Origin: Bdellovibrionales bacterium | GTDB lineage: Bacteria; Bdellovibrionota; Bdellovibrionia; Bdellovibrionales; UBA1609 | DNA length: 64,000 nucleotides | Direction: 5' to 3' | NCBI GenBank assembly: GCA_027459485.1 | Contig: DAIDIG010000001.1 | Coordinates: 550,619 to 614,618, forward strand | In this document: positions 42,975-52,944 of the stretch, in pieces | Position numbering within the stretch: position 1 is the first letter of the stretch | Layout of the letters: every line of letters starts with the position of its first letter | The notes under the pieces: model-generated | The model's database searches: none | The model's input: the letters and a program-made list of their open reading frames with translations, nothing else | What the model was told of the DNA's origin: nothing | Position numbers and translations under genes: made by a program

Positions 42975-44537
42975 ATGTGCGCGCGAGTTTTGCACGATAT
43001 TAAAGTTGCCCTCGACGACGAACTTGAAGAAAAGCTGGCTTGGCTATCGCCCGGATATGCCGCGCATCGCATTCTCAAAAAGTCGGTTGATGCGCGAAAG
43101 CGCCATGACCCACATTTCGTCTATACCGTCGAAGTTTATGATAAAGGCGAAGCCGTGCCGCCGCGCGAATACAAACTTGCTCCGGCTGATTATCGAGGAG
43201 AAAAACCGATCATTGTCGGCGCGGGGCCGGCAGGGCTTTTTGCGGCGCTGAGGTTTGTCGAACGCGGCGTGCCCTGTACGCTTCTTGAGCGCGGCTCATC
43301 GGCAGAGAAACGTCTGGTGAAAATCAACCGATTCTGGCGTACTGGCGAACTCGATCCGAATAACAACGTTTGCTTTGGCGAAGGTGGAGCGGGTCTTTAC
43401 TCCGACGGTAAGCTCATTACACGCATTAAATCACCTTACATCAATTACGTTATGAATCGGCTTGTGCGGTTTGGTGCGCCCGCTGAAATCGAGTACACGG
43501 CTAATCCGCACGTAGGCTCCGATCGCATCCGAAGAGTCATCCCACGCCTCCGAGAATTTCTTGTCGCCAACGGTTGCGAGATTCATTTCGACACAGCCGT
43601 CACTGAATTTTTGTGTGAAAGGAAAAACGGTGACACGTTTTCGATGACTGGAGTTTCAACTGTCGACGGTCGCGCTTTTGACTCTGATAAAATAATTTTA
43701 GCCACGGGGCATTCGGCGGCTGATATCTTTGAACGGCTGCAGGACGCTCGGGTCCATATGGAGGGTAAAAGTTTTGCAGTCGGTCTTCGCATTGAACATC
43801 CGCAAAAGCTGATCAATGAAATTCAATATCGTGCGAGCGAATCGCATCCGAAGCTCGGCGCCGCTAACTATCGGCTCGCCCACCATGAGCACCAAAGTAA
43901 TGTCGGCGTTTATAGCTTTTGCATGTGCCCCGGTGGCTACGTTCTCTCAAGCGGAACTGAAGACCACTCAGTCGTTTGTAACGGCATGAGCAACTACAAT
44001 CGGGGTTCGAAATTCGCCAATAGCGCCGTCGTCGTCAGTATAGACTTCGCCAAAACCTTCGGCACCGAAGATCGTTGGGCCGGGCTCAAATTCCGCACAA
44101 TGCTTGAGCGCAACGCATATGAAATGGTGGGCTCAAAAGAAATCCCGGCGCAAAGACTTGTCGATTTTTTAGAAGACAAATCGGGCCCTGTATTGCCATC
44201 GTCTTCACCTTCGCATGTAAAAGCGGCTCCGCTGCACAATTTGATGCCATACGCGCTGACAGCTCACTTCAAAAAGGGCATCGAAGAATTCGGCCGCAAA
44301 ATGAATGGCTTCATCTCTGAAGATGCGCAGCTGCACGCCGTCGAATCAAGGACGTCTTGCCCTATTCGTGTCACCCGCGATCGCGAAACTTTAGAATCTC
44401 TCTCGCACCGGGGGCTTTACCCGTGCGGCGAGGGCGCTGGGTACGCCGGAGGTATCACGAGCGCCGCCTGCGACGGTATTCGGATTGCCGAAAAAATAAT
44501 GGCGATTGAAGAACCTGCGCGCGTAAATGTCGATTGA
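42975..44537 (+). CDS. FAD-dependent dehydrogenase (COG2509-like)
   Basis: PIIVGAGPAGLFAALRFVERG, NNVCFGEGGAGLYSDGKL, ILATGHSAADIFERL, FCMCPGGYVLSS, GEGAGYAGGITSAACDGIR. Confidence 0.93.
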   Translation: MCARVLHDIKVALDDELEEKLAWLSPGYAAHRILKKSVDARKRHDPHFVYTVEVYDKGEAVPPREYKLAPADYRGEKPIIVGAGPAGLFAALRFVERGVPCTLLERGSSAEKRLVKINRFWRTGELDPNNNVCFGEGGAGLYSDGKLITRIKSPYINYVMNRLVRFGAPAEIEYTANPHVGSDRIRRVIPRLREFLVANGCEIHFDTAVTEFLCERKNGDTFSMTGVSTVDGRAFDSDKIILATGHSAADIFERLQDARVHMEGKSFAVGLRIEHPQKLINEIQYRASESHPKLGAANYRLAHHEHQSNVGVYSFCMCPGGYVLSSGTEDHSVVCNGMSNYNRGSKFANSAVVVSIDFAKTFGTEDRWAGLKFRTMLERNAYEMVGSKEIPAQRLVDFLEDKSGPVLPSSSPSHVKAAPLHNLMPYALTAHFKKGIEEFGRKMNGFISEDAQLHAVESRTSCPIRVTRDRETLESLSHRGLYPCGEGAGYAGGITSAACDGIRIAEKIMAIEEPARVNVD

Positions 44538-44570
44538 TTAAAGCTTCTTCTAGACAGCGCAATCGAGGTT

Positions 44571-46415
44571 TCAGCGGCGTTTTTCTAGTTCTGCCCAGCG
44601 TTTGTAATGTGCGTCGATGGTCTCCTGAAGTTTGGCCATTTCGGTATGAATTTTGCCTAGTTTCTGGTGATCGTGCATGAGGTCAGTTTGTAAACTTTGC
44701 GACGTAAGCGTTTCAAGTTCAGATTCAAGCCGCTGGATGGTCGACTCCATTTTATCAAGCTCCGATTTTTCCTTTGAAGTGAGGCGCGAAGAAGTCGAGG
44801 GCGACGGCTCAAGTAGTTTAGCCTTTGACCCTTCAGGGCCACCTTTTTTAATACTCGGGTTTCTATTTTGCGATTTGATGCCTTCGTACCAAGTCTCCCA
44901 CTGCAAAAAGCTCGAAAAGAGTTTGAGCGTCCGATCAGGGTGCCCTTCAGGTGCAAACGCTAAAATTTGATTTGAAACAGCGTCCATAAAATACCGGTCG
45001 TGAGTGACGATAATCACGGCGCCATTAAATTCAGATAGTGCATTTTCTAAGACTTCAAGCGTATCCGAATCTAAGTCGTTTGTCGGTTCATCCAATACGA
45101 GAACTTGTGCGTCCTTTAGCATCAGCTGGGCCAGTCGCAAACGAGCTTGTTCGCCACCCGAGAGTTTTGCTACGGGTAAATCCACTTTAGCACCCGAAAA
45201 CAAAAAGCGATCAAGATAACTGCGCGCGTGGATATGTTGCCCTCGATAGTCGACAAAATCACCATGCAGGCAGATATTTTTAAAAACGCTGAGATCAGGG
45301 TTCAGCGTCTCACGATTTTGCTCGAAATATGCGATTTTAACATCGGCAGCGACTGAAGATTCTGTCGCGCCGATTTTCACTCGTCCGGCGTCGGGTTTAT
45401 CGTAACCCAATATCGTGCGGATCAACGTCGACTTACCGCAACCGTTATGACCTAAGATAGCGAGTCGGGATTTCGGTGTAATCAATACATCGAGGTCCGA
45501 AAAAAGGTTTTCGCCGCCGTAGGACTTCGAAATGCCAATTGCCTCGATTAGCTTCTTCGGCGTCTTGCCAAGTTCGCCGAAGTCTAACGCCACCTTTTGC
45601 TGACGGTTCTTTGCCGCAAGATCACTCACATCTTCGGCGAGTTCATGAGCCGCCTCAATGCGTGCTTTTTGTTTCGTCTGCCTCGCCTTGGCCCCGCGAC
45701 GGAGCCATTCCGTTTCGCGACGAAGAGTATTTCGCAAAACTTTCTCGTGACGGGCCTGAGCATTTAACTCTTGCTCCTTAATTTCGAGGTACGAGAGGTA
45801 ATCTCCGGGCACATCGAGAAGTTCATTCGGGTTTCGTGGGTCGAGATCCATAATTCGCGTGACGACGCGCTGTAAAAAGAGGCGATCATGAGTGACAATC
45901 AGCATAGCTATCGGGAGTTCGCACAAATATTGCTCGAGCCACATGATACTTGCCACATCCAGGTGGTTTGTCGGTTCGTCGAGCAATAGCAATTCGGGCT
46001 CGCGCATCAGTTCACGCGCCAAGGCCAGGCGCTTTTGCCAACCGCCCGAAAGCTTGCGAGCCAAGAACGAGTCGCCAAAACGATAGAAATCCATTACTCC
46101 CATGATTTCGTACGCACGCGCATAGGCGTCATCTGGATCACTATGCTTCGAAATCAATGCGTCTAAAATGCTCTCATTTTGGCCGAATGTCGGTGTTTGT
46201 TCGAGGTACCCGATGCGAAGCCCTCTTTTTTTACTGATCTGACCGCTATCGAGATCGGTGACACCAGCCAAAATTTTGAGGAGCGTGGATTTGCCCGCGC
46301 CATTTGGACCCAGTAGACCGACGCGCTCGCCTTCATTCAGGCCAAAGTTAAGGCTGTGAAACAGCGTTTTGTTAGAGAAAGACTTTTCCAATTTATGGGC
46401 GTTAATTAAAATCAT
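44571..46415 (-). CDS. uup: ABC-F family ATPase (Uup-like) with C-terminal coiled coil
   Basis: Two Walker A (GPNGAGKST, GHNGCGKST), two signature motifs (KLSGGWQKR, KLSGGEQAR), LDEPTNHLD / LDEPTNDLD. Confidence 0.93.
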   Translation of the reverse strand: MILINAHKLEKSFSNKTLFHSLNFGLNEGERVGLLGPNGAGKSTLLKILAGVTDLDSGQISKKRGLRIGYLEQTPTFGQNESILDALISKHSDPDDAYARAYEIMGVMDFYRFGDSFLARKLSGGWQKRLALARELMREPELLLLDEPTNHLDVASIMWLEQYLCELPIAMLIVTHDRLFLQRVVTRIMDLDPRNPNELLDVPGDYLSYLEIKEQELNAQARHEKVLRNTLRRETEWLRRGAKARQTKQKARIEAAHELAEDVSDLAAKNRQQKVALDFGELGKTPKKLIEAIGISKSYGGENLFSDLDVLITPKSRLAILGHNGCGKSTLIRTILGYDKPDAGRVKIGATESSVAADVKIAYFEQNRETLNPDLSVFKNICLHGDFVDYRGQHIHARSYLDRFLFSGAKVDLPVAKLSGGEQARLRLAQLMLKDAQVLVLDEPTNDLDSDTLEVLENALSEFNGAVIIVTHDRYFMDAVSNQILAFAPEGHPDRTLKLFSSFLQWETWYEGIKSQNRNPSIKKGGPEGSKAKLLEPSPSTSSRLTSKEKSELDKMESTIQRLESELETLTSQSLQTDLMHDHQKLGKIHTEMAKLQETIDAHYKRWAELEKRR

Positions 46416-46437
46416 GGGAGTTTTCGTTTGAACATAA

Positions 46438-47466
46438 TTGAAGTATACTCGCTATATAGTTTTGAAAACTACAATAGAATTAGAAATTCAGAAATTTCAA
46501 GACTCAATTCATCGGCAGTCGCCATATTGTGCGGTTCACGAAGTGGCTCCGTTTGTCATTCGGGCCACGCCGACCGGCGTTCGTGCCGGCACGCAAGCTC
46601 GGTTGGGAGTTATCGCCCTCACTCACGGTAATGAAGTGATCGGGGCTCCTATTGTTAATCATTTGATCGAGTCTCTTTTGGCCGGCAGTTTGTCGCCCGG
46701 CTTTGAAGTTCAGTTTGCCCTGGGTAACGTCTCGGCCGCTCGGGCGAATCAGCGCTATATTGAGAATGACCTCAACCGGTCATTTGGGCTCAATTCGACT
46801 GAGAATCCAGAGACCATACGGGCGCGCGAAATCGAAACATTCTTCTTTGATAAATGCGATATTGTATTAGACCTTCACCAGACAATTCAACCGTCACTGT
46901 CGCCGTTTTTCTTCGCTCACTATTACTCTTTAAAAGAATTGGCATTTCTTGATTCGATTAATCCAGGGTTACCCGTGATTGTGACTTTAGACGATAAGTT
47001 GCACGGCCAAAAGGGTGAAACCACAAACGAATTTTTAAAGAGTCAGGATAAGTTTTGTTTGACAGTCGAATTAGGCCAAAAAGGTTTTTTCGAAGAGAGC
47101 TTCAAGTGCGGTGTGGAGGTCGCAAAAAACTTCATACGCGCGGTCGGTGAGCCAACGGAGCGGTTTGATCAATTGACGTTATCAGGCATTAAATCACGTC
47201 TTCTAAAGCTTGAAGTTGGTTACAGGGTTCAAGATCCAGGCTCGCGTCTCCACCCCGGTATCGTGAACCTTCAAGAGGTAAACAAAGGCGACGAGATTGG
47301 AGTTTCAGATCGGGGGCCGATCGTGGCGCCTATCTCGGGATATATCCTGTTTCCGAAATACAATTCGAATTTGACTATCGGGCAAGAATTATTTTGCCTC
47401 TGTCGTGAAATTCAACCCGGCGAATTATCACAACAAGGCAATACGGGTCGCTACAATATCCGCTAA
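46438..47466 (+). CDS. Succinylglutamate desuccinylase/aspartoacylase family protein
   Basis: LGVIALTHGNEVIGAPIV, RANQRYIENDLNRSFG, DLHQTIQP, VELGQKG. Confidence 0.9.
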   Translation: MKYTRYIVLKTTIELEIQKFQDSIHRQSPYCAVHEVAPFVIRATPTGVRAGTQARLGVIALTHGNEVIGAPIVNHLIESLLAGSLSPGFEVQFALGNVSAARANQRYIENDLNRSFGLNSTENPETIRAREIETFFFDKCDIVLDLHQTIQPSLSPFFFAHYYSLKELAFLDSINPGLPVIVTLDDKLHGQKGETTNEFLKSQDKFCLTVELGQKGFFEESFKCGVEVAKNFIRAVGEPTERFDQLTLSGIKSRLLKLEVGYRVQDPGSRLHPGIVNLQEVNKGDEIGVSDRGPIVAPISGYILFPKYNSNLTIGQELFCLCREIQPGELSQQGNTGRYNIR

Positions 47467-47527
47467 CGATTATACTGGTCAGTCGTCACTACAAAAAATT
47501 GTCGCTTTTACACTAAAACGTCAGGAT

Positions 47528-47545
47528 TTGGGCCTTTTGGCCCAA
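47528..47545 (+). terminator. Stem-loop TTGGGCC-TTTT-GGCCCAA (possible terminator)
   Basis: Perfect 7-bp stem downstream of 47466; weak T tract. Confidence 0.35.
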
Positions 47546-47601
47546 GAAAATTTAATTGCGTCTTAACAAATTAAAATTGCTTAACTGTTAAGATCGCTTA
47601 C

Positions 47602-48807
47602 ATGAAACCGAACAAACTGCGCACCCGCTTTAACACTTCAGTTTTTGCCGTTCTGTCGACTCTTGCTATTTTTCTGCCTACCCCCGCCCAGGCTCGGAAG
47701 AAAGACAATAAGCCGAGATATTCAAACGTCTGCGAGTATATTTTAACACGCGCGAATTTGCAGAATCGAGTGGCTGAAGCCCGTCGCGTAGCCGATGAAT
47801 TCAGCACACGCGAGTACCGTTACCTCGGCAACCACCTCGGTTTTTCGCTCAGCCGCACTAGGGAGCTCCACGATACAACAAAGCGAGAGTCGCGCTTTGT
47901 CTCTGTGCCGTCGCTACCTGGCGATTATCAACAGTCCGTAACTCGGCAATTTTGGCAGGCAAACGGAAAGAAATACCAGTTCGTCAACGTCGGCCTAAAA
48001 TCGCTCGAAGCGTATTCCGACCGAGTCAACCGAACTGTGTTTGCGCAATTGTTAACCCATCCCGACGACGATCTCATCGTATATTACGATGACTCACGGT
48101 TAGCGGTGGGCAAGCGACTTATGAAATACCGATGGGGCGTTCATGACGCCGTTCTTGAAATCTATAAAAGGAAAAAACCTTATTTGAGCGAAAATGATTT
48201 TCGCACACTCATTTACCTGAATAAAGTGAGCCAGAATAGCGACGTCTTGGCTTTGCTTTACCCGAAAACAATTGTGCCCGCGGCTCGCGGTGTTTCAAAT
48301 CGAGTGGCGCTTACGATTCAAATCAGCTACTTCGGTGACCGCCACTATTTTCGTCCATCAGTTGCCGAAATTGTTGACCCCGAGAGTATGCCGAACCCGA
48401 AAGACTTACTGCCGTTCGAATATCGTATACCGGTCGATCAACTGGCAGCGTTTCGTGCCGCGTTTTATTCTCGATTTCCGGCTCGCTATACCTGCGAGAT
48501 GCTGAGGTATGCATCGATGGATAATCAAATACCGCAAAGTATACGTGATCGTTTTCTTTTGACGGCCTTTCAGAAAGCTGAGCGAAGGGGCATGAAATAC
48601 GTCATTGCAGGCGCCGATAAATATACGGAGCGGCTCTACCGGCGCTACGGTTTTCAGATTTATTCGCCTTTGCCAAACGGTCAAATTGAAGAACCCGAGT
48701 ACGTTTTGTATTTGAGAATCGGCACACCCGAATATAGTGAAATGATCGCGAGACTACAGCGGAGCGCGATTATTGAAAATCAGCACAAGGGGCGGAACAT
48801 TCAATGA
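47602..48807 (+). CDS. Secreted protein with GNAT-like (N-acyl amino acid synthase-like) C-terminal segment
   Basis: Signal peptide; 'FLLTAFQKAERRGMKYVIAGADKYTERLYRRYGFQIYSPLP' resembles GNAT C-terminal motif. Confidence 0.65.
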   Translation: MKPNKLRTRFNTSVFAVLSTLAIFLPTPAQARKKDNKPRYSNVCEYILTRANLQNRVAEARRVADEFSTREYRYLGNHLGFSLSRTRELHDTTKRESRFVSVPSLPGDYQQSVTRQFWQANGKKYQFVNVGLKSLEAYSDRVNRTVFAQLLTHPDDDLIVYYDDSRLAVGKRLMKYRWGVHDAVLEIYKRKKPYLSENDFRTLIYLNKVSQNSDVLALLYPKTIVPAARGVSNRVALTIQISYFGDRHYFRPSVAEIVDPESMPNPKDLLPFEYRIPVDQLAAFRAAFYSRFPARYTCEMLRYASMDNQIPQSIRDRFLLTAFQKAERRGMKYVIAGADKYTERLYRRYGFQIYSPLPNGQIEEPEYVLYLRIGTPEYSEMIARLQRSAIIENQHKGRNIQ

Positions 48808-50498
48808 ACCCGATCGACCCTGAATTAAGTCGAGTTCAGTCCGAATACGAACATATCCGTCGAATATCAACTCTACTCGTGCGCCACGATACGGACGCCT
48901 GCATTCATACCGTGATCGTGCAACAGTGTGCGAGAGCTCTTGGCGCCGACGCTGTCTGCTTATTTTTTCTAAGAGATGATGAACATTATGAAATGGTCGA
49001 AGAAGTTGGCTGCACTCCTGAGTTCAAATCGCAATGGCGCCGAATCCCGAAGGATTATCTGCCGCTCCTTCAATTGGATGATCCACACGATTGTCTTTTC
49101 ATCGGGTCTGCCGATGAATTTAAAGCCGAATCGCCTACCGCGACCGATCTTGTGATCAACTCCAAACGCAAGGTGGTGGCCTATGCGCCGCTTGTCTTGA
49201 AGCAGATCCCGATAGGAGTCCTCGGTTTTTCATACAACCATGTGCCGAAGTCTCTGCCGGACCGCAAGTTTGTCAGCGCAATAGCCAATCTCGTGGCGCA
49301 GGCGATCGAACGTGTGAGGCTGTTTGAGCGAGAGCGGCACGCGCGCGAAGACGCCGAATGCGCAAATCGTGCCAAAACCAATTTTCTCGCGAATATCAGT
49401 CATGAAATTCGCACACCGCTCACGGCAATCAAAGGCTTCGCCGATTTGATCGCGAGTTCCGAAGGGTTATCTTCTGATCAAAAGCATTGGACGGATCGTA
49501 TTTTAAAAAACGCCAGACATTTGACGGGTTTGATCGGCGACATCCTAGATATTTCTAAAATCGAATCCGAAGCTGTTGAAGTCAATAGGTGTTACTTTTC
49601 ATTGGCTGAACTTATTGAAGATGTTCGCGCGGCCACCGTCGTGAATGCAAACGAAAAAAATCTATATTTGAATTTTACGTTCGACAGCACGATCGAGATT
49701 TACACCGACCCCGCGCATCTCAGGCAAATACTGATCAATCTGATTGGGAATTCAATCAAATTTACTCTAAAAGGTGGCATCGACGTAAGATTCGAAGTCG
49801 ACCGCCCGAGCTCAAAATCTGCCTCGAATTTGAAGATCACCGTACAGGATAGCGGCATCGGCATTTCACCCTCTGATCGCGAGAAGATTTTTGAGCCGTT
49901 TACCCAAGCGTTTCAACCGGGGCAGTTATTCGGCGGCACGGGGCTTGGGCTCTATATTTCAAAACGAATTGCAAGAATTCTAGGCGGCGAAATATCGCTT
50001 GAGCAGAGTACACCGGGGGCCGGTACAACTTTTTGCTTCAAATTGTTCTGCCCCACAACAGTTGCGCAACCGCAGGAATCGGGTGTGTCGCTCACGCGTC
50101 CATGTCTCGATGGCTTCACAATTCTTTTGGCTGAGGATGCTCCGGATAACCGCTATTTGCTCAACCATATTCTTTCGGGCCTCGGTGCGCAGATTGATTT
50201 TGCCGAAAACGGTCAAGAAGCAGTCGACAAGGCGACCGCGCAACCGTACGACGTGATCGTGATGGATATTCAAATGCCTGTGCTCGACGGTAATCAAGCG
50301 ACAGCCGAGTTGAGAGCGCGTGGCTTGAAAGTCCCCGTCATCGCCCTAACTGCCTGTGCTCTGGCCAGTGAACGTGAGAAGTCGTTACAGTATGGCGTTA
50401 GCGATTACCTGACAAAGCCGATCGACTTCATGAAACTCGTTCATGCCGTTGAACGCTACGGCACCGAAGCCAAACGATCAAAATTTCAAGAAATATAA
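48804..50498 (+). CDS. GAF-HisKA-HATPase-REC hybrid histidine kinase
   Basis: FLANISHEIRTPLTAIKGF, LINLIGNSIKFT, GGTGLGLYISKRI, ILLAEDAPDNRYL...VIVMDIQMPVLDG; ATGA overlap with upstream gene. Confidence 0.95.
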   Translation: MNPIDPELSRVQSEYEHIRRISTLLVRHDTDACIHTVIVQQCARALGADAVCLFFLRDDEHYEMVEEVGCTPEFKSQWRRIPKDYLPLLQLDDPHDCLFIGSADEFKAESPTATDLVINSKRKVVAYAPLVLKQIPIGVLGFSYNHVPKSLPDRKFVSAIANLVAQAIERVRLFERERHAREDAECANRAKTNFLANISHEIRTPLTAIKGFADLIASSEGLSSDQKHWTDRILKNARHLTGLIGDILDISKIESEAVEVNRCYFSLAELIEDVRAATVVNANEKNLYLNFTFDSTIEIYTDPAHLRQILINLIGNSIKFTLKGGIDVRFEVDRPSSKSASNLKITVQDSGIGISPSDREKIFEPFTQAFQPGQLFGGTGLGLYISKRIARILGGEISLEQSTPGAGTTFCFKLFCPTTVAQPQESGVSLTRPCLDGFTILLAEDAPDNRYLLNHILSGLGAQIDFAENGQEAVDKATAQPYDVIVMDIQMPVLDGNQATAELRARGLKVPVIALTACALASEREKSLQYGVSDYLTKPIDFMKLVHAVERYGTEAKRSKFQEI

Positions 50499-51299
50499 AA
50501 CCGCCGCGAATAAAAGACAGTACGCTCCGAAATACCCCCATTTGCCTTTTTCAAGCCAGCGCGACAACCATGTGATCGCAAATAGCCCGGCGATAAAACT
50601 AAAAACTAGGCCCACGAACCCTGGCATAAATTGAGGATGCACGTGCGCATGCTCCAAGCGAAGCACTTCGCGTGCGATCACCGGCGGAGTTAAAATGACG
50701 GCGAGAAGAAAACTGAATTGCTCAGAAAATCGTCTGGTCATACCGAAAATCATCCCGACCGAAATGGTAGCGCCTGATCGAGAAAATCCGCGAAACGGCA
50801 AACACAAACCTTGAACCGCGCCGATAAGAACGGCGACGGAATTCGAGTGATCTTTTGATTCTTGCGGCTTCCAGATTTTCAGGCTCGAAATCAAAATCAC
50901 AACACCGGCGGCGACAAGCGACGCGATGATGACTTTGACATTGCCAAAGAGATTTTCAATGGCGCGGCCGTGTAGAAAATAGTGTTCAATTATGTGTTTA
51001 AGAGTTAAGCCGACGACGCCGGTCGCACCGGTCGCAAGAATTGCCATCACGATCAGATTCTTGCGTCGAGCGGGGTTAAGGAGCAGCGCCTTCCAGTCCC
51101 GCCAGAAATAGGTGAGAACCGCGAACATCGTACCGGTGTGGAGCATTACCAATAAATACGTCATTTCGGGCGAGGTCGCGCTCAACCCCATGAGCTTTTC
51201 AGCAACGATGACGTGCCCTGAACTCGATATAGGCAGTAGCTCGGCCAAGCCTTGAACAATTGCAAGAACGACGATCTTAAATGTAGTCAATTGAGCCAT
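50478..51299 (-). CDS. uppP: Undecaprenyl-diphosphate phosphatase
   Basis: VQGLAELLPISSSGHVIV, GLCLPFRGFSRSGATIS. Confidence 0.95.
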   Translation of the reverse strand: MAQLTTFKIVVLAIVQGLAELLPISSSGHVIVAEKLMGLSATSPEMTYLLVMLHTGTMFAVLTYFWRDWKALLLNPARRKNLIVMAILATGATGVVGLTLKHIIEHYFLHGRAIENLFGNVKVIIASLVAAGVVILISSLKIWKPQESKDHSNSVAVLIGAVQGLCLPFRGFSRSGATISVGMIFGMTRRFSEQFSFLLAVILTPPVIAREVLRLEHAHVHPQFMPGFVGLVFSFIAGLFAITWLSRWLEKGKWGYFGAYCLLFAAVLYFLKF

Positions 51300-51362
51300 G
51301 TCACACGCCAGCCGCGGCTAACGCCTCCTTGAGTCACTATTTCAACACAGCTGAACCGACAT

Positions 51363-52016
51363 TCAATAAGTTTTTCGGCGCTTCACGTGTTTACGCCGGG
51401 CGGGCAGCGCTTTCTTCTTCAAGCGATTTTTCTGCAGAGAGGGTCGTTTTACCGTCGATCGCGCTTTTGACACCGCTTTTATTTTCAGCCGACCACGAGA
51501 CGATTTTTTCGATCTGCGTGACGCTGCTTTCTTGGGCCTGTTGATTTTCGTTCGAACTGACTGAGCATTTCGGGTGTCGGCTTGTCGCTCAACCACGATG
51601 CGGGTGAGAGCGAGGGTTCGTTCGAGCATTTGAATATGGCGTTCGAGGTCGTGAATTTTTGATTGCATGCTCGATTGCATTTCATCTAAGCGAGTTGAGA
51701 AATTGGTTGGCCCGATCACGTCAGGGCGGATGCCGCGCAATTCGAGGAGCCATCGTAAAGCCTGATAAACGTGCGGGGGAGCGTCGGTGCGAGTCCAGCG
51801 CGTCCACGCCGACGGATCGACTAGGAGAAGCCGGCACATCTGCCGCCGGTTGAGCCCGAGCTTCGATCGAATCTGATCGAGGTCGCCAATCTGTTCAGCA
51901 ATTCGTTTTTTTTCGGCGAAATATTCGTCGCGAAGATTCCGCTCCTTTTTTGCCGGTTCTAATGCCGATGCGCTGTCGTTTATTTCCATTTGAGAAATTC
52001 CCCCATCTTCCGTCAA
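51363..52016 (-). CDS. XRE-like HTH protein with highly basic (Lys/Arg-rich) C-terminal tail
   Basis: IRSKLGLNRRQMCRLLLVDPSAWTRWTRTDAPPHVYQALRWLLELRG; C-term KINRPKKAASRRSKKSSRGRLKIKAVSKARS...KRRKTY. Confidence 0.75.
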   Translation of the reverse strand: MTEDGGISQMEINDSASALEPAKKERNLRDEYFAEKKRIAEQIGDLDQIRSKLGLNRRQMCRLLLVDPSAWTRWTRTDAPPHVYQALRWLLELRGIRPDVIGPTNFSTRLDEMQSSMQSKIHDLERHIQMLERTLALTRIVVERQADTRNAQSVRTKINRPKKAASRRSKKSSRGRLKIKAVSKARSTVKRPSLQKNRLKKKALPARRKHVKRRKTY

Positions 52017-52270
52017 ATCGATGTTGCGAAATATGTTATTTATATTTTATATCACAACAATAAATATGGTGAAACACAATAAAAACTCAACAGTACAGTT
52101 AAATTGTGTCTTTTAGTTATAAGTTATATACATAAGTCATTGTAATTATTAGATTTATATACTACCTAAAAGTATGCACACTTTTTAAGCAAATAGAGAT
52201 TTTTGACTCACCGGTTTTGCAAATCGATTTTTTTTGACTCGAATCGGGGGGCCATAGACCATAATTCGAA

Positions 52271-52822
52271 ATGCCGACGTCGCGATACGCGCTCAACAAA
52301 AACAAATATCTGTTACCGGATGAACTCGAACGCTTTGAAAAGCTTCTGCACGATCATCTCGATCGCGACACGCGCGATTGCCTGCTGCTGCTTCTCGCTC
52401 TTCGCACTGGCGCCCGAGCGCAAGAGCTTCTGAATTTGAAGCACGCGAATCTCAATCACTACGAAAATTCGGTCTTCATACAGGGCCTCAAGGGCAGCAA
52501 CGATCGCGAGATCCCGCTTCATCAGCCGCTATTTCGCAAGCTCGTGAGTTACGCCGAAATGCTCCCCCGGCGAACCGACAAGTCGAATGGCGACCACTTA
52601 TTTCCGATCAGCTACAATCGACTCAGGCAAATTTGGGAGCTCTACAGGCCTGTCCCAAAAAAATTTCACTCGCTACGTCACACGTTTGCCATTCAGCTCT
52701 ACAAAAAGACGAAAGACATCCGCCTTGTGCAGGTGGCATTGGGGCATCGCAACGTCATGAATACTATGATTTACGCGGATTATGTGTATTCTCAAAGTGA
52801 ACTTAGAAAACTGATTCTCTAG
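52271..52822 (+). CDS. Minimal (catalytic-domain-only) tyrosine recombinase
   Basis: 183 aa with TGARAQELLNL, LKGSNDREIPL, FHSLRHTFA, LGHRNVMNTMIYADY (R-K-HxxR-H-Y set). Confidence 0.92.
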   Translation: MPTSRYALNKNKYLLPDELERFEKLLHDHLDRDTRDCLLLLLALRTGARAQELLNLKHANLNHYENSVFIQGLKGSNDREIPLHQPLFRKLVSYAEMLPRRTDKSNGDHLFPISYNRLRQIWELYRPVPKKFHSLRHTFAIQLYKKTKDIRLVQVALGHRNVMNTMIYADYVYSQSELRKLIL

Positions 52823-52944
52823 TAAGAACTACCGAATCGTAAAAGAGTTTCATCTGAAATTTTCGCAAAATCACGCAAAACCGTAAATTTCATCCAATAA
52901 CCAAACGTATCGTTTAACAGTGCGGGCTCGCGAGGGGGGCTTGG

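Noticed and set aside
46428-46631. Alternative ORF at the start of the aspartoacylase gene
   Set aside because: Out-of-frame overlap with a well-supported CDS; no recognisable domain.
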